Shown here piece by piece: positions 32,858-43,560 of a DNA stretch of 64,000 nt (position 1 is the first letter of the stretch; the number at the start of each line of letters is the position of its first letter). Made by a program: the position numbers and the translations under genes. Origin of the DNA: Capitulum mitella (lineage: Eukaryota; Arthropoda; Thecostraca; Pollicipedomorpha; Pollicipedidae); NCBI GenBank assembly GCA_030062745.1, contig CP099849.1:5440586-5504585 (forward strand), in the 5' to 3' direction. A model generated the notes under the pieces. That model was not told the DNA's origin. It made no database searches and was given only the letters and a program-made list of their open reading frames with translations.

Positions 32858-33983
32858 AGGTGGTCCTGAAATATCCTGACGTCTAAAAACGCGCGGGAAA
32901 TTGCCAGACCGGCACCGTGGGTTGCCGTGGCATGGCAAGGCGTGGTGCTTCAAATATATGTCACAGTCTGCAAACGATGGGCAGAATATTGGCAAGATGT
33001 TGCGGCAGCTTCGATTCTTCCCTAAATGAGACAGTAGGTTGCCTGTCCGGGATAGTTTCTGTTAATCTAATCTATCCCCAAAATACATTTTCTCACCGAA
33101 TTTTGGCCATATGTTTTTCAACACTGCGCAGAAGTGTAAAAGCTGTCCTAACACAGGCAGAACAAACTTCTCCATTTCCAGGTTATCGGCCCCAAAATAA
33201 AAAAGTCACCTCAGATTGAAATATTTGCCTTAGGCCCGCCTCAGTGAGATATCATCAATATTCGTCATTATCTGCAGTCTGGGCCATGCCATGTTCGTTA
33301 AGCAGATGAAGCATTCTCATGGGATGCTCAAACCCATGCACTAGGAACAGCAAGATTGACGGTTTTAATATATGACTGATTAATTTTCTGTTTTCCTCGC
33401 GTAAAACTCGGGTTTAACCGCCTAGTTCAATGAAGTTCTACCAATCAGGTACTGGGATTTTAGCAGGGTTTTCGGATCAGGATCATTGGTGATGACTACA
33501 GCACTGCTGGACTGTTACCGCATTCATATAAACCTTATCTCACCATAGCGAAACCGCCCTGCGCACCAGCTCGCCGTTCAGTTTTCTTGCGCTTGAACAC
33601 GTCAAAGATGGTTATCATCATTTTTAACGTGCTTACGATGCAATGAAACGCCTTGGCCGCCCACCAGACAATCGCGGCATCGGGTGCCGGCGTACTAATT
33701 ACGAAACACGCTCACCAGCGGTCACTAGGTGTGCCTGCAATACGTATTATGAAGTGATGCTTCTAAGTGTGCTCCCACATTACTCAGTGATTCAACACAT
33801 CCTTCGTTGATAAGATGCTGCTTTGCGAGCGCAGCGCTTTATGGAATACCTTCCTGGGTACGCTAGTACACCTGGCTTTTTTTCCTTGCATGGGCAAAGG
33901 ATCTTGACTGGGGGGGCAAAGTGCCCGACTGGGGGGGCATTTGCCCCCCCAGTTAACATGTTAAAATAGGCCCTGATAGGCGG

Positions 33984-34702
33984 TGTCAGGGACATGAAAA
34001 AGGGGAACTGTCATGGTCACACGTTCTTGAGATCAACTTGTGAGCTTTCACTTTAAATGACCTCCAGTGACCATGTGGTCAGCTGGAATGATTTCACGTG
34101 CAGTTGATATTATCTGTAAACGTTTTCAATCATTTAAATTCACTCTATTTCAAAAACTTTATTTTATGGCTGTTGCGATATAGGGTACGCGCACTGACAT
34201 TTCAGGTCATAGCTCCGTGACCCGACCTGATATCAAGCTGAAACTTGATACACAAATAGAGAGCACCTGTCCACGTCATATATATTCCGGGTTTGGCACT
34301 TGAAAAAACAGCACCGAAATCATTGCAAAAAAAAAAATTTTTGGCTTTTGACCTTGACCTGACCTTGCAAACTGACCTTAGATGAACAAAATTATATCTG
34401 CACATTGCCCAACTATTTAGCTATACATTCATATAAAGTTTTAGTTCTATCATAAAAACGCTGTTTTTGGCAAACATTTTCCTTTTACCCCCAACATGGC
34501 CAAAAATGGCCTGAGGTGCATCCCAAAAACGTTGCCTGGCTCCGCCCCTGAGCAAAATAGAATTCTGAATTTTTTCACTGCACGTAGAAAGAATAGCCAC
34601 GAAAAGTCGCCAAGTTTCGTGAAACTGCGTCAAAAACCCTGGAAATGCCAAGCAAAAAACCAGAGGGGGGCGGATTCAGCCCGCCCTCTGCTGGGAATAG
34701 GG
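33984..34702 (+). mobile_element. TTAA-type element copy D, right part
   Basis: Resumes copy D with TGTCAGGGACATG and runs to the right end GGGAATAGGG at 34,702. The TTAA that follows (34,703-34,706) is shared with copy E. Confidence 0.88.
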
Positions 34703-34706
34703 TTAA

Positions 34707-35909
34707 CCCTATTCCCGGAGGGCTAGACGGTATGGTCGATTCCCGGCAGGGGGGGGGGGCGGATTCGGTCCCCCGGGATCTCGAGAACTACTCGTCCGAT
34801 GTCATCGCAACAAACGGCAATCGATTTGCCGTGACGTGAACTGCATTTCTGTAAAAAGAAATTTTCAAAATTTTGAAATGTATGGATACAGGGGGCAAAA
34901 ATGTCAAAATGGGGGTACTTTTGGACTTCTTATAGCTCCGGTGTTTTTAGACCGATTTCAATGAAACTGGCATGAATGGAGTATATGGATAGGACTTTTA
35001 CCACGGGTACACAAATCTGAAATTTTGAAAAACTTCATGGGCGTTCACAGGTTTTCAAAAATAGGAGGATTAGTTTTCTAACAGCTGAATGAACAAAGAA
35101 GGCAAAAACACTTTTTTGGCTTCTGCTAGTCGTGTTATGCTATAGAAGTACAAATCTCATCACAATGTTTGTATAATGTTAGCATGGGCGGTGCCAGGGA
35201 CATGAAAAAGGGAACCTGTCATGGTCACACGTTCTTCAGATCAACTTGTGACCTTTGACCTCAAATAACCTCCAGTGACCTTGGGGTCACTTGGAATGAT
35301 CTCGTGTGTATTTAATATTGTCTGTAAACATTTTCAATCGTTTGAATTCACTCTAATTTCAAAAATTTCATTTCATGGCTATTGCGATATAGTGTACGCG
35401 CACTGACATTTTAGGTCATAGCTCCGTGACCGACCTGATATCAAGCTGAAACTTGATACACAAGTAGAGGGCATCGTTCTACGTCATGTATATTCCGGGT
35501 TTGGTATTTGAAAAAACGGCGCCAAAATTATTGCAAGAAAACAAATATTGACTTTTGACCTTGACCTGACCTTGTAAAGTGACCTCAGACAAACAAAATT
35601 ATATCTGCACATTGCCCAAGTATTTAGCTATACATCCATATAAAGTTTTAAGTTCTATCTTAAGAACTCTGTTTTTGGCAGACATTTTCCTTTTACCCTC
35701 AACATGGCAAAAAATTGCCTGAGGTGCCTCCCAAAAACGTTGCCTGGCTCTGCCCCTGAGCAAAATAGAAGTCTGAAATTTTGTCACGGCACGTAGAAAT
35801 AATAGCTAGGAAAAGTCATCAAGTTTCGTGAAGCTGCGTCAAAAAGCCTGGAATTGGCAAGCAAAAAACCCGAGGGGGGCGGATTCAGCCCTTTCTGCCG
35901 GGAATAGGG
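34707..35909 (+). mobile_element. TTAA-type element copy E
   Basis: A full-length 1,203-bp copy directly downstream of copy D, joined through a single TTAA. The right end GGGAATAGGG is followed by TTTA instead of TTAA. It probably arose by insertion into the terminal TTAA of copy D. Confidence 0.87.
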
Positions 35910-35913
35910 TTTA

Positions 35914-36480
35914 TCAACCAGGCTTTGGCCCTGGTGCCATCTGCCACGAGAGCAGGGGCTGTGTTACGGGAGAGTAGCAGCGTAGTCAGAGTTTGGTCCG
36001 AGAAATCGAATGAGCCCCTCCGGTAATGGACAGCGACGCCCAAAATGTAGTGTCATCAGAAAGATTAGTTTAAAGATAGAAGAAAATAATTTGCGTAATG
36101 CGCGTTTATTTCGAAATCTGCATGTGTGGTTTGTGGTGCAGTCAGTTGCTTATACTTATCAAACCTTTCTATTTTAGCCTTGACCCACACCCCCTTACGA
36201 AAATCTTCTCCACGGGCACTGAGCGGGGAGACATCAAGCGTAAGCTACTTTAAGCTTGGAAAGTTTACCATTAGTCTTATGACGATACGTGGAAAGAAAA
36301 GGTCCTGACATGTCCCCCCGCGGTGTTGCTCCTGTCCTGGTTTGACAGCGTGGTGCCACCACGGCGTGAAGGATAGTCTCCGAGCGAGGCCTGAATATGT
36401 GTACATGAAGATCTGCGCGAGACGAAAGGCGCATTCGCGGGACGCTTCTCACGGCTTCTTTTTTCTGGGCAGCCGTAGTC
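35914..36480 (-). mobile_element. LTR retrotransposon fragment
   Basis: Contains the 265-bp LTR at 36,046-36,310 with internal-like sequence on both sides. Upstream on the minus strand (36,311-36,480) is GC-rich sequence ending in a purine-rich GCGGGGGGACA tract. Downstream (35,914-36,045) begins with a primer-binding-like TTTTGGGCGTCGC. No gag or pol frame is present. The left side is cut by TTAA-type element copy E. Confidence 0.5.
36046..36310 (-). repeat. candidate 265-bp LTR
   Basis: On the minus strand it begins TGTCAGGACC and ends GACACTACA (5'-TG..CA-3'). It carries a TATA-like AAGTATAAG (about 36,150-36,160) followed, about 45 bp later, by AATAAA (36,105-36,110) about 60 bp before the end. 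This is the order expected for promoter, R and polyadenylation signal in an LTR. No second copy is in the window. Confidence 0.55.
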
Positions 36481-36770
36481 TGAAGTATTGCATTGGTTCG
36501 CCTGTTCTAAACTAAGCGAGACAAAGAGACAACAGCAATCTGTTTCGTAGCTCTTTTATCGTTGCTACATACCGACATAAATCAGCGTGATGGCTAGAAA
36601 GTCGTTTAGATCATGTGCAATCCTGTTGAATGAAGCGAACATGCGCAACTTACGGAGATGTGGCTCTTTAATAGAAAACTCCCAAGAAGACCCACCATGT
36701 CTATGTTTTCGTAAGAATTGCAACCACATTTTCAGTTTGTTCCCATTTGGTGCTATGTCCTAAGATATGT

Positions 36771-36772
<2 letters not shown>
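36481..36772. other. no gene recognised
   Basis: AT-rich spacer with no notable open frame or repeat end. Confidence 0.4.
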
Positions 36773-36834
<62 letters not shown>

Positions 36835-36860
36835 TGCGTTATATATATGTATATATATAG
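36773..36860. repeat. (TA)n microsatellite
   Basis: Two TA tracts separated by TCTTGCGTTA. The Tyr-Ile frames are artefacts. Confidence 0.92.
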
Positions 36861-36981
36861 AAGATAGAAAGATAGATGGATACATCACTTTATGCTTTAT
36901 TATGTGCTTTCTACCTATCTTTTATGTATTGCAGCCGTTTCTTTCGTTATTTTTGCCGAATTCTCTTTAAAATTGGCAGAA

Positions 36982-37050
36982 AATATTGCAGGGGCCCAAA
37001 CCAACATTGGACCCCCTCGAAAGGATACAAATCGACACCCCTGCATAACG
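36982..37050. repeat. GGGGCCCAAACCA repeat end, shared with 63,903
   Basis: GGGGCCCAAACCAACATTGGACC then CCCTCGAAAGGATACAAATCGACACCC is repeated with small changes at 63,903-63,982. It is probably an end segment of an unidentified dispersed element. Confidence 0.6.
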
Positions 37051-37544
37051 GTATGGACGGGGTCAAGCTTCCTGGCGTATCACGTGTCTTTCGTGCAGCC
37101 TCATCCATCTCCGCGATCGTCAAATCACGCCATGGATAGGTGGATTCCGGTCGAATTCTGCCAGTTGCCTTGGCTTGCTTTAGCGTCATCTTATTTTCTG
37201 CCTATTTTCAGCAATTTTTGGAGAAGTGCAGGCAATCTTTCCGTGTACGCGCTAGTAAGAAAGGTTTTGTGTTATAAAAGTCCAAATATTACGGCGCTTC
37301 TTCCGGCTTTTATAACATCATACCAATTTTAATCACGCATACTTTGCGTAGTGTCGAAATATTAGAGTATTATGACATCAAACCCCTTCTTCTCCGCGTG
37401 CTCCGAAAAACTTAATTATCAACAACTGAGTAAGAATGCCATAACTTGTATGACATTATGCTATAATGGCATAATGCCACTACGGACTTGTAAGTTATCA
37501 TGACAATGGCCGTCTTGCGCCGTCAACTACCGACAAACTTTTGC
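37051..37544. other. no gene recognised
   Basis: AT-rich. Short ATAATG/CATAATG blocks near 37,450-37,480 resemble the 40-bp insert at 31,023. Confidence 0.35.
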
Positions 37545-37548
37545 TTAA

Positions 37549-38745
37549 CCCGCCCCCGACCGAAGGGGCAGTTGACCGCCCCCCCTGAGGTTTTTCTGGG
37601 ATTGCGAGAGAACGAACAAACACAGAGTCACGAAACTTTGTGTACCTTTTGCTTTATCCATTTGACATCCCGTGTCAAAATTTTGACTTCAGGCCAGGTC
37701 AGGTGCCTGACCTAGGTCAGGTCAAACAGACCTATGTCCAAAAAGGTTTAGCACCCTCTAACTTTTTCGCAAAACAAGATATCTCAATAATACTCTCAGG
37801 GATTAGTGATCGTGATAGATGCAACAAATCTGCTATCTCAGGTTTTTCGGAGTTTTCCGGGTCATTGACCTAACGTCAAGCCCATTTTTAAGACATGTCG
37901 TTTTTTTCGGAAACTGACGAAATATTTCATAACATTTTTAGTGTGGAGTGAAGCAGACATCTAGTTACCGTCATTGCGCAAAGTATCAATGACTTTCAGT
38001 CATTGACCTGAGGTCAGGTCACGAGTGAGCCGAAATGTACCACCGTCAAAATCGACGATGAATTACTCAGAATGGGTAGAAAATGGCAGAACTAGATTGA
38101 ACAGACGTAAGTAATACAAGGAACCTCAAAAAGTTTGAAAAAATAGCATATTTTGGAAATAAACAGGCTCTCACGAATAAAGTTCCGCCAATTGTGTACA
38201 TTGGTAACTAATGAATTTTTCCACAACTTAAGCATGAAAAACTATCACAAGAACTACCATGATGAATAAAATTTACATAGATAGGCTTTTTCCGCGAAAA
38301 TAAAGGAACGCTAAAATTAGCTCCCGTCAATTTGGTACGGCATACGGCAGCGGCGCACACAGACAGCTGGCGGAAGAATTGCCGTGTCTTTAACTCAACG
38401 TTTCGGCGTATATATTGAACAAATCTGGGAAAATTAGACGTGTATCGGCATCCACGGACCTTTACTTGTGCGCTGGTGCCTTTACCTATGCGTCATTAGT
38501 CACCGCCCTTGAGATTCAGGCCATTTCTCGGTCTCATGCAGTCGGCTATGAGAAAACATATGTAGGGCGTAAATTGCTTACATATTATCTAAAACTAAAA
38601 ATGAGAGCAGTTTCGAGCTCTATTCGTCACACAACGGTATGCTTATTTTTTATCGTGCGACCAGGCGTTCGTGAGTTAGAGGGCGGCCAACTGCCCCCCC
38701 CCCCCAGTCGCGCATGTTCGAAACCGGCCGACGGTCGTGCGCGGG
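37549..38745. mobile_element. second TTAA-flanked non-coding element family
   Basis: TTAA occurs at 37,545-37,548 and 38,746-38,749. The left end is CCCGCCCCCGACCG and the right end reverse-complements to CCCGCGCACGACCG. Each is followed inward by a GGGGCAGTTGxCCGCCC segment and a G- or C-run. The interior has repeated GACCTGACCTAGGTCAGGTC-type motifs and no coding sequence. The organisation parallels the CCCTATTCCCGG family (TTAA target, GC-rich ends, AGGTCA-rich interior) with different sequence. Confidence 0.65.
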
Positions 38746-38749
38746 TTAA

Positions 38750-39778
38750 ACGAGACGCAACTAAAATTACGTACACGATACTTCCATACATTGCGTCAGT
38801 CCAACCCGAAGACTCCCTCCTCTGTCACCATCCTAGCACGGAACTAAGACTAGTGCCGAAGGAAGATATTGTGCATCGAGTAGACAACAGACCCTTTCGC
38901 ACCGCTTCAACATCAAAACAAACTCATCATTCAAACTGTTAGTACAATACTTTAACGATTAAGTTGAACAAGCTGTAGACCGACCCTTCCTTCCCTAGAA
39001 GCAGAAAAAAACAAAAATTAGTTGCTTTCACAAAACAATTTCGCTTCCTCATCTACCAACGGACAACGTTCCTTTGCCAGCCCCGCTCTGGAAAGGACGC
39101 ATTTTTTTCCGGCACATGAACCAGCACTCGCCCCCCAATCACCTCTACAAATCCCAAATTCACTTCTCCATGAGAAAGTCCAGGATATGTCACAGCTGTC
39201 TATTTGAACAACTGTCGCTGGTGAGACATTCAATGAAATACGACACACGAGAGGCACCCTAACACGCAGTGATAATGTTTTAAACGACTTGTGCAATTCT
39301 AGCAAGCACGCAAATATCAGCAGTAGGCAAATCATGAGAGTGATAAACACGTCAATAAAATTAACACCGCTCCAACAATTATCACGCAACGGATCAAAAT
39401 CATTTATCCGGCATTACATAACCATGAGTTAATGGCTCGTGGTTGATAAGGCCTTACGTCACCTGTGCCAGAAGACCAATAAATACCTCCAGCCTATCGG
39501 CACTTCGAGAGAGACTCTCTTCTCCAGTCAGGCCGTCATGGGCCGCTGGACCAGACTCTCAGCTGGCCGGCGGCAGCTCAGCACCCTGGACACGGTGGTC
39601 TGGGACCATGGCCAGGCTGGGGCGACCACGGCTTCGACAACGGCACCGGCACATTCTCATCTTGTCACCAACGCGGTGAACAAGGCTTGACGGGCGCACT
39701 TCTAAAGCAGATCACACCCCTCGTGACGCAAGCCTCTCAAGGTAACGACGAACTAAGAAGTCCCAGAAGTACGAGAGC
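38750..39778. other. no gene recognised
   Basis: Spacer. The open frame 39,439-39,690 (plus) is GC-rich and contains RLSAGRRQLSTLDTVVWDHG, but I recognise no domain. It could be 3' sequence of the minus-strand gene that ends at 39,779. Confidence 0.35.
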
Positions 39779-40073
39779 CTATTTCTTTAGGAAGCTGGTG
39801 ATCTTCGTCTGGCGGGAGCCGCGCTGTCGGGCCGTCTCGCTCACCACCTCGAAACGGGCGAACTGCGCGGCGGCCGCCTCCTCGGCGCGGCGCACGCGCT
39901 TGGCGCCGGCGGCAGCGCGATCTGCGGCGCCGGCCGCGGCCATCTGGCTGGCCAGCTCGCCGCCGTCCGTGTCACCGAAGGCGGCCTCCAGCAGGAGCTC
40001 GGCCTGCGAGCCGGCGGTGTCCTGCGACTGCGGCGGGCCGCCGGCGACGGTCGGCTCCTCCTCGTCCGCGACC
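39779..40073 (-). CDS. terminal exon ending in a PIP-box-like motif
   Basis: A GC-rich minus-strand exon beginning after the acceptor CGCCCTGCGACAG (intron side at 40,074) and ending in a TAG at 39,779. It encodes about 97 residues: an acidic, Ala/Gly-rich segment (VADEEEPTVAGG), a Glu/Ala-rich probable helix (AKRVRRAEEAAAAQFARFEVV) and the C-terminal QTKITSFLKK. The last ten residues fit the PCNA-interacting consensus Q-x-x-I/L/M-x-x-F-[aromatic] except for Leu in the final aromatic position, followed by lysines. C-terminal PIP boxes are common in DNA replication and repair proteins. I do not recognise the parent protein. The next GC-rich stretch (40,074-40,250, minus) may be intron or another exon. 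Confidence 0.5.
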
Positions 40074-40105
40074 TGTCGCAGGGCGAGAGAGCGCCGGACA
40101 GTCAC

Positions 40106-40558
40106 AGAACGACGCCAGAACGGGCCAGCCCGACTGCCACCACGGCACGCCGTCGCAGCCTAGCCGTTCCGGCAGCCGCCTACATTCGCCGCGCTGCCAC
40201 GTCAAAGGGCGCTTCAGGTGGGCGGCAAAGTCGGCCCGAGAGATTTCCTCATAAAAACCTAGTCACCATGAGAATCAAGAGGACCAGGGGACGGGGAAAC
40301 GTAACACTGATGAACAAGACACGCCCTGTTGGGGGGGGGGGGACTGCGAAAACTTACGTAACAAGTCATACCGCCAGGCTTGGCAGCAGACATCTGTAAT
40401 TAATGCCTGTATTTCTGACGGGTTAAAACCAGCAGGTTCTAAAACAGGGTTGACAGAAAATGGCAAAAATGGCAGAGAATATTTCAAGGACAGTACCACA
40501 ATGGCAATCGCCTTTTCATACTTTTAATGAGAATGAATGAAATACCACTGTATATTAT
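40106..40558. other. no gene recognised
   Basis: GC-rich up to about 40,250, with an open minus frame reading FYEEISRADFAAHLKRP. This could be an exon of the same gene as 39,779-40,073 but has no confirmed splice sites. The remainder is AT-rich with a G-run at 40,330. Confidence 0.35.
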
Positions 40559-41474
40559 TCATGACAGATATGGGTCAAGGTGATAAGCAAAGTTCAGACC
40601 ATGTCTGATGTATTGCATACGTTTCTTGATCACTACATAGTGGAGAGCAATGGGAGAGGTGCAAAGGAAAATGGATAATTTCGTTGCCGGTGACGCCCAA
40701 GTCACGAAACCATTTCTTGAATTAGACGCGTCTCTGGCGACTACATGCACGGCTTCCAAAAAATTCCTGATCTGTTTGTTAGTTTTCGTTTCGAAAATTT
40801 TCGTTTCGTTCTGCACTGGCAAATGGTAGCATTCCTCAATGTGTGGCAATGTCGCGTTGGATATGCGGTGATATTTTACATCTCGTCTGTGTTCCTAAGT
40901 GCGTGTTTTCACGCCTCGAATTGTCTCTCTTATGCATGTCTCACTGCATCCTGAGCAAGTTATTTCATAGACGACACTGACTAGGTAGCTTCCCGCCCTC
41001 CGAACCTCCACCATGTCTCTGATCTTTTGTCCCGACGTCGTTGCTACCTTGACGTCTACCGATTCTACTTTCTTTGCGATAGTGTCGGCTGGTTTTGGGT
41101 ATAGGAATCGACATCCCCATCGAAGGCTTCTTTTTCTTGCCCGTCTGTCCACTCTGATTTCTGATTGGCTATGCCCTTTTTCTTCAGTTTAATGTGCAAA
41201 CCCTCTGGGTCCTTCAGCTTCGCAAATGTTTCAAAAATACGCCGGACTTCTGCAAGGCAGCTATCGTCACGTATCATAAATGCCCTCAAAAAAAAAGAAA
41301 CCCATCACAATTCTACTCCTCACTCGGTCACCATCAGCTGCATCAACGCGAACATAGCCCTCCTCGTTGGTAGGCTTCCTGTGCACCTTCATCTTCAATT
41401 GCCGTGCCTGCTTTCACCATACATGTGTCTAAGAATGGGATATTGCCATCACTTTCCAGTGCAACTTTCCAGTG

Positions 41475-41991
41475 TTATTGACATGCAAACTGCTTTTCCG
41501 TGTTGACCGCGTTCAAAAGGTTCAGTTTTTCTACCAGGTTTGTGTCTTTGGAAACTACAACCAACGCATCATCGACAAATCGCACCAATATGTTTTCTCT
41601 CCCCACGATATCCAGGAAATGTGATTCTTCCAAATTTTCCAAGTACAGACATGCTGCTACCGGACTCAGAGGTGACCCCATAACTAACCCACATTTGTAT
41701 ACACTCGTCATCGTTTGCGGAACTGACAGATTTCAAACAACTGGTCACGAACGTCATGTACTGATCTTCGGGTAAAGGTAAACCGTCTTCCTTGGAAACT
41801 ATGACGCTGCGTATGGCGTCTTTAGCTCCCTCTATCGGGGCATTCGTAAACAGAGACGTAACATCAAAGCTTGCCAGTTTCGCGTCTAACGCATCGACTT
41901 CTTTTCGCCTATCCATCATTTCGTTTGTATTCTTGTTATGACTTTTGCTGATTCGGCCTCGAGCGGCTGTCAGTGGCTTCGCTTCATTCAC
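41475..41991 (-). pseudogene. Penelope-like reverse transcriptase core remnant
   Basis: Two overlapping minus frames cover the palm of the reverse transcriptase. The first carries LASFDVTSLFTNAPIEGAKDAIRS and EDGLPLPEDQYMTFV. The second carries GLVMGSPLSPVAACLYLENL and FVDDALVV, the YxDD-type catalytic box with Phe-Val-Asp-Asp, as is usual for Penelope-like enzymes. A frame change near 41,730 separates them. Confidence 0.8.
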
Positions 41992-42160
41992 CTGTGGGGA
42001 GCACTGCTGGTTCCAGATGTAATCGGGCGCATGGGGACGTCTTGTCTGTGCACTTTTGGCACATTTCTCACACGCGGGGCAGTGGATGTCTCTTTAATCA
42101 AACGAAGCAACAGTTTTGAAGCGATGCGTCTATTCAGAACATTTCTCGCTCTTTAGTTAA

Positions 42161-43367
42161 CCCTATTCCCGGAGGGCTAGACGGTATGGTCGATTCCCGG
42201 CAGGGGGGGCGGATTCGGCCCCCCCCCTGAGATTTCGAAAACTAACTGTTCGATTTCATCGCAACAAACGGCAATCGATTTGCCGCGACGTGAACTACAT
42301 TTTTATAAAAAGAAATTTTCTAAATTTTGAAATCTGTGGATACAGAGGGGCAAAAATGTCAAAATCGGGAGTACTTTTGGACTTCTTATAACTCCGTTGT
42401 TTATGGACCGATTTCGATGAAACTGGCATGAATCGAGAGATTATGGATAGGGCTTTTACCATGGGTCCGCAAATCTGAAATTTTGAGAAAATTCATGGGC
42501 GTTCACAGGGTTTCAAAAATAGGATTAATTTTCTAACAACTGAATGAACAAAAGAGGCAAACACCCTTTTTTGGTTTCTGCTAGTCATGTTATACTAAAG
42601 AAGTACAAATCGCATTACAATGTTTGTATAATGTTAGCATAGGCGGTGCCAGGGACATGAAAAAGGGGAACTGTCATGGTCACACGTTTCTCAGATCAAC
42701 TTGTGACCTTTAACCTTAAATGACCTCCAGTGACCTTGGGGTTACTTGGAATGATTTCGTGTGCATTTAATGTTATCTGTAAACGTTTTCAGTCATTTGA
42801 ATTCACTCTATTTCAAAAATTTCATTTTAGGGCTATTGCGATATAGGGTACGCACACTGACATTTTAGGTCGTAGCTCCGTGACCCGACCTGATATCAAG
42901 CTGAAACTCGGTACACAAGTAGAGGGCATCCTTCTACGTCATATATATTCCGGGTTTGGCATTTGAAAAAACAACGCCGAAATTATAGCAAAAAAACAAA
43001 TTTTGACTTTTGACCTTGACCTGACCTTGTAAAATGACCTCAGATAAACAAAATTACATCTGGACATTGCCCAACTATTAAGCTATACAGTGATATAAAG
43101 TTTTAAGTTCTGCCTTTAAAACTCTGTTTTTGGCAAACATTTTTTTTTTACCCTCAGCATGGCCAAAAATGGCATGAGGTGCCTCCGAAAAACGTTGCCT
43201 GGCTCCGCCCCTGAACAAAATAGAATTTTGAAATTTTTTTCATAGCACGTAGGAAGAATAGCTAGGAAAAGTCACCATGTTTCGTAAAGATGCGTTACAA
43301 AGCCTGGAATTGGCAAGCAAAAAACCCGAGGGGGGCGAATTCAGCCCCCCCCCTGCCGGGAATACGG
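42161..43367 (+). mobile_element. TTAA-type element copy F, nested in the Penelope element
   Basis: A full-length 1,207-bp copy with TTAA at 42,157-42,160 and 43,368-43,371. It starts CCCTATTCCCGG and ends CCGGGAATACGG (one change). It splits the reverse-transcriptase reading frame of the Penelope-like element, so it inserted later. Confidence 0.9.
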
Positions 43368-43560
43368 TTAAACAGTTTGCTTTCTTTGTCCGCATATCCT
43401 ATTGGCTTCTTGGTATATGTTTCGGTGTCAGTAAACATTCGGGCCATATTTCTATTATATTCCGTCCTGTTCGTAATGACGATGCCGCCTCCTTAATCTC
43501 CCGGAGTTATTACCACACTGCAATCTTTGGCTAGGCCCTTTGGTACGCGCGAATGTCTTT

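Larger units (their letters stand above)
29883..33975 (-). mobile_element. complete 4.1-kb hAT-type transposon
   Basis: Perfect 15-bp terminal inverted repeats CAGGGCCTATTTTAA (29,883) and TTAAAATAGGCCCTG (ending 33,975) bound 4,093 bp. The flanks ATAGCCGG (29,875-29,882) and ATAGGCGG (33,976-33,983) form an 8-bp target duplication with one mismatch, and the host TTAA-type element continues seamlessly across it. CAGGG-type ends and 8-bp duplications are diagnostic of hAT elements. The interior holds a (TA)n tract (30,019-30,085) and a decayed minus-strand transposase (30,597-32,857). One more small insertion lies at 31,023-31,062. Confidence 0.88.
40559..43560 (-). mobile_element. Penelope-like retroelement, interrupted
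   Basis: Minus-strand remnants of a Penelope-like element with reverse transcriptase and GIY-YIG endonuclease. From the right: GGGIVITNRTEYNRNMARMF and ETYTKKPIGYADKESKL (43,520-43,375), then the TTAA-type element F. The reverse transcriptase resumes with KVHRQDVPMRPI and LASFDVTSLFTNAPIEGA (42,060-41,800). GLVMGSPLSPVAACLYLENLEESHF and the catalytic RFVDDALVV follow (41,690-41,560), then a connector. SVVYEITCSGCSETCIRET is the GIY-YIG start (40,990-40,930), with a tail to 40,559. Several frameshifts and stops, and a degraded GIY-YIG motif, make it dead. Names rest on recognised motif order, not on an alignment. Confidence 0.8.
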
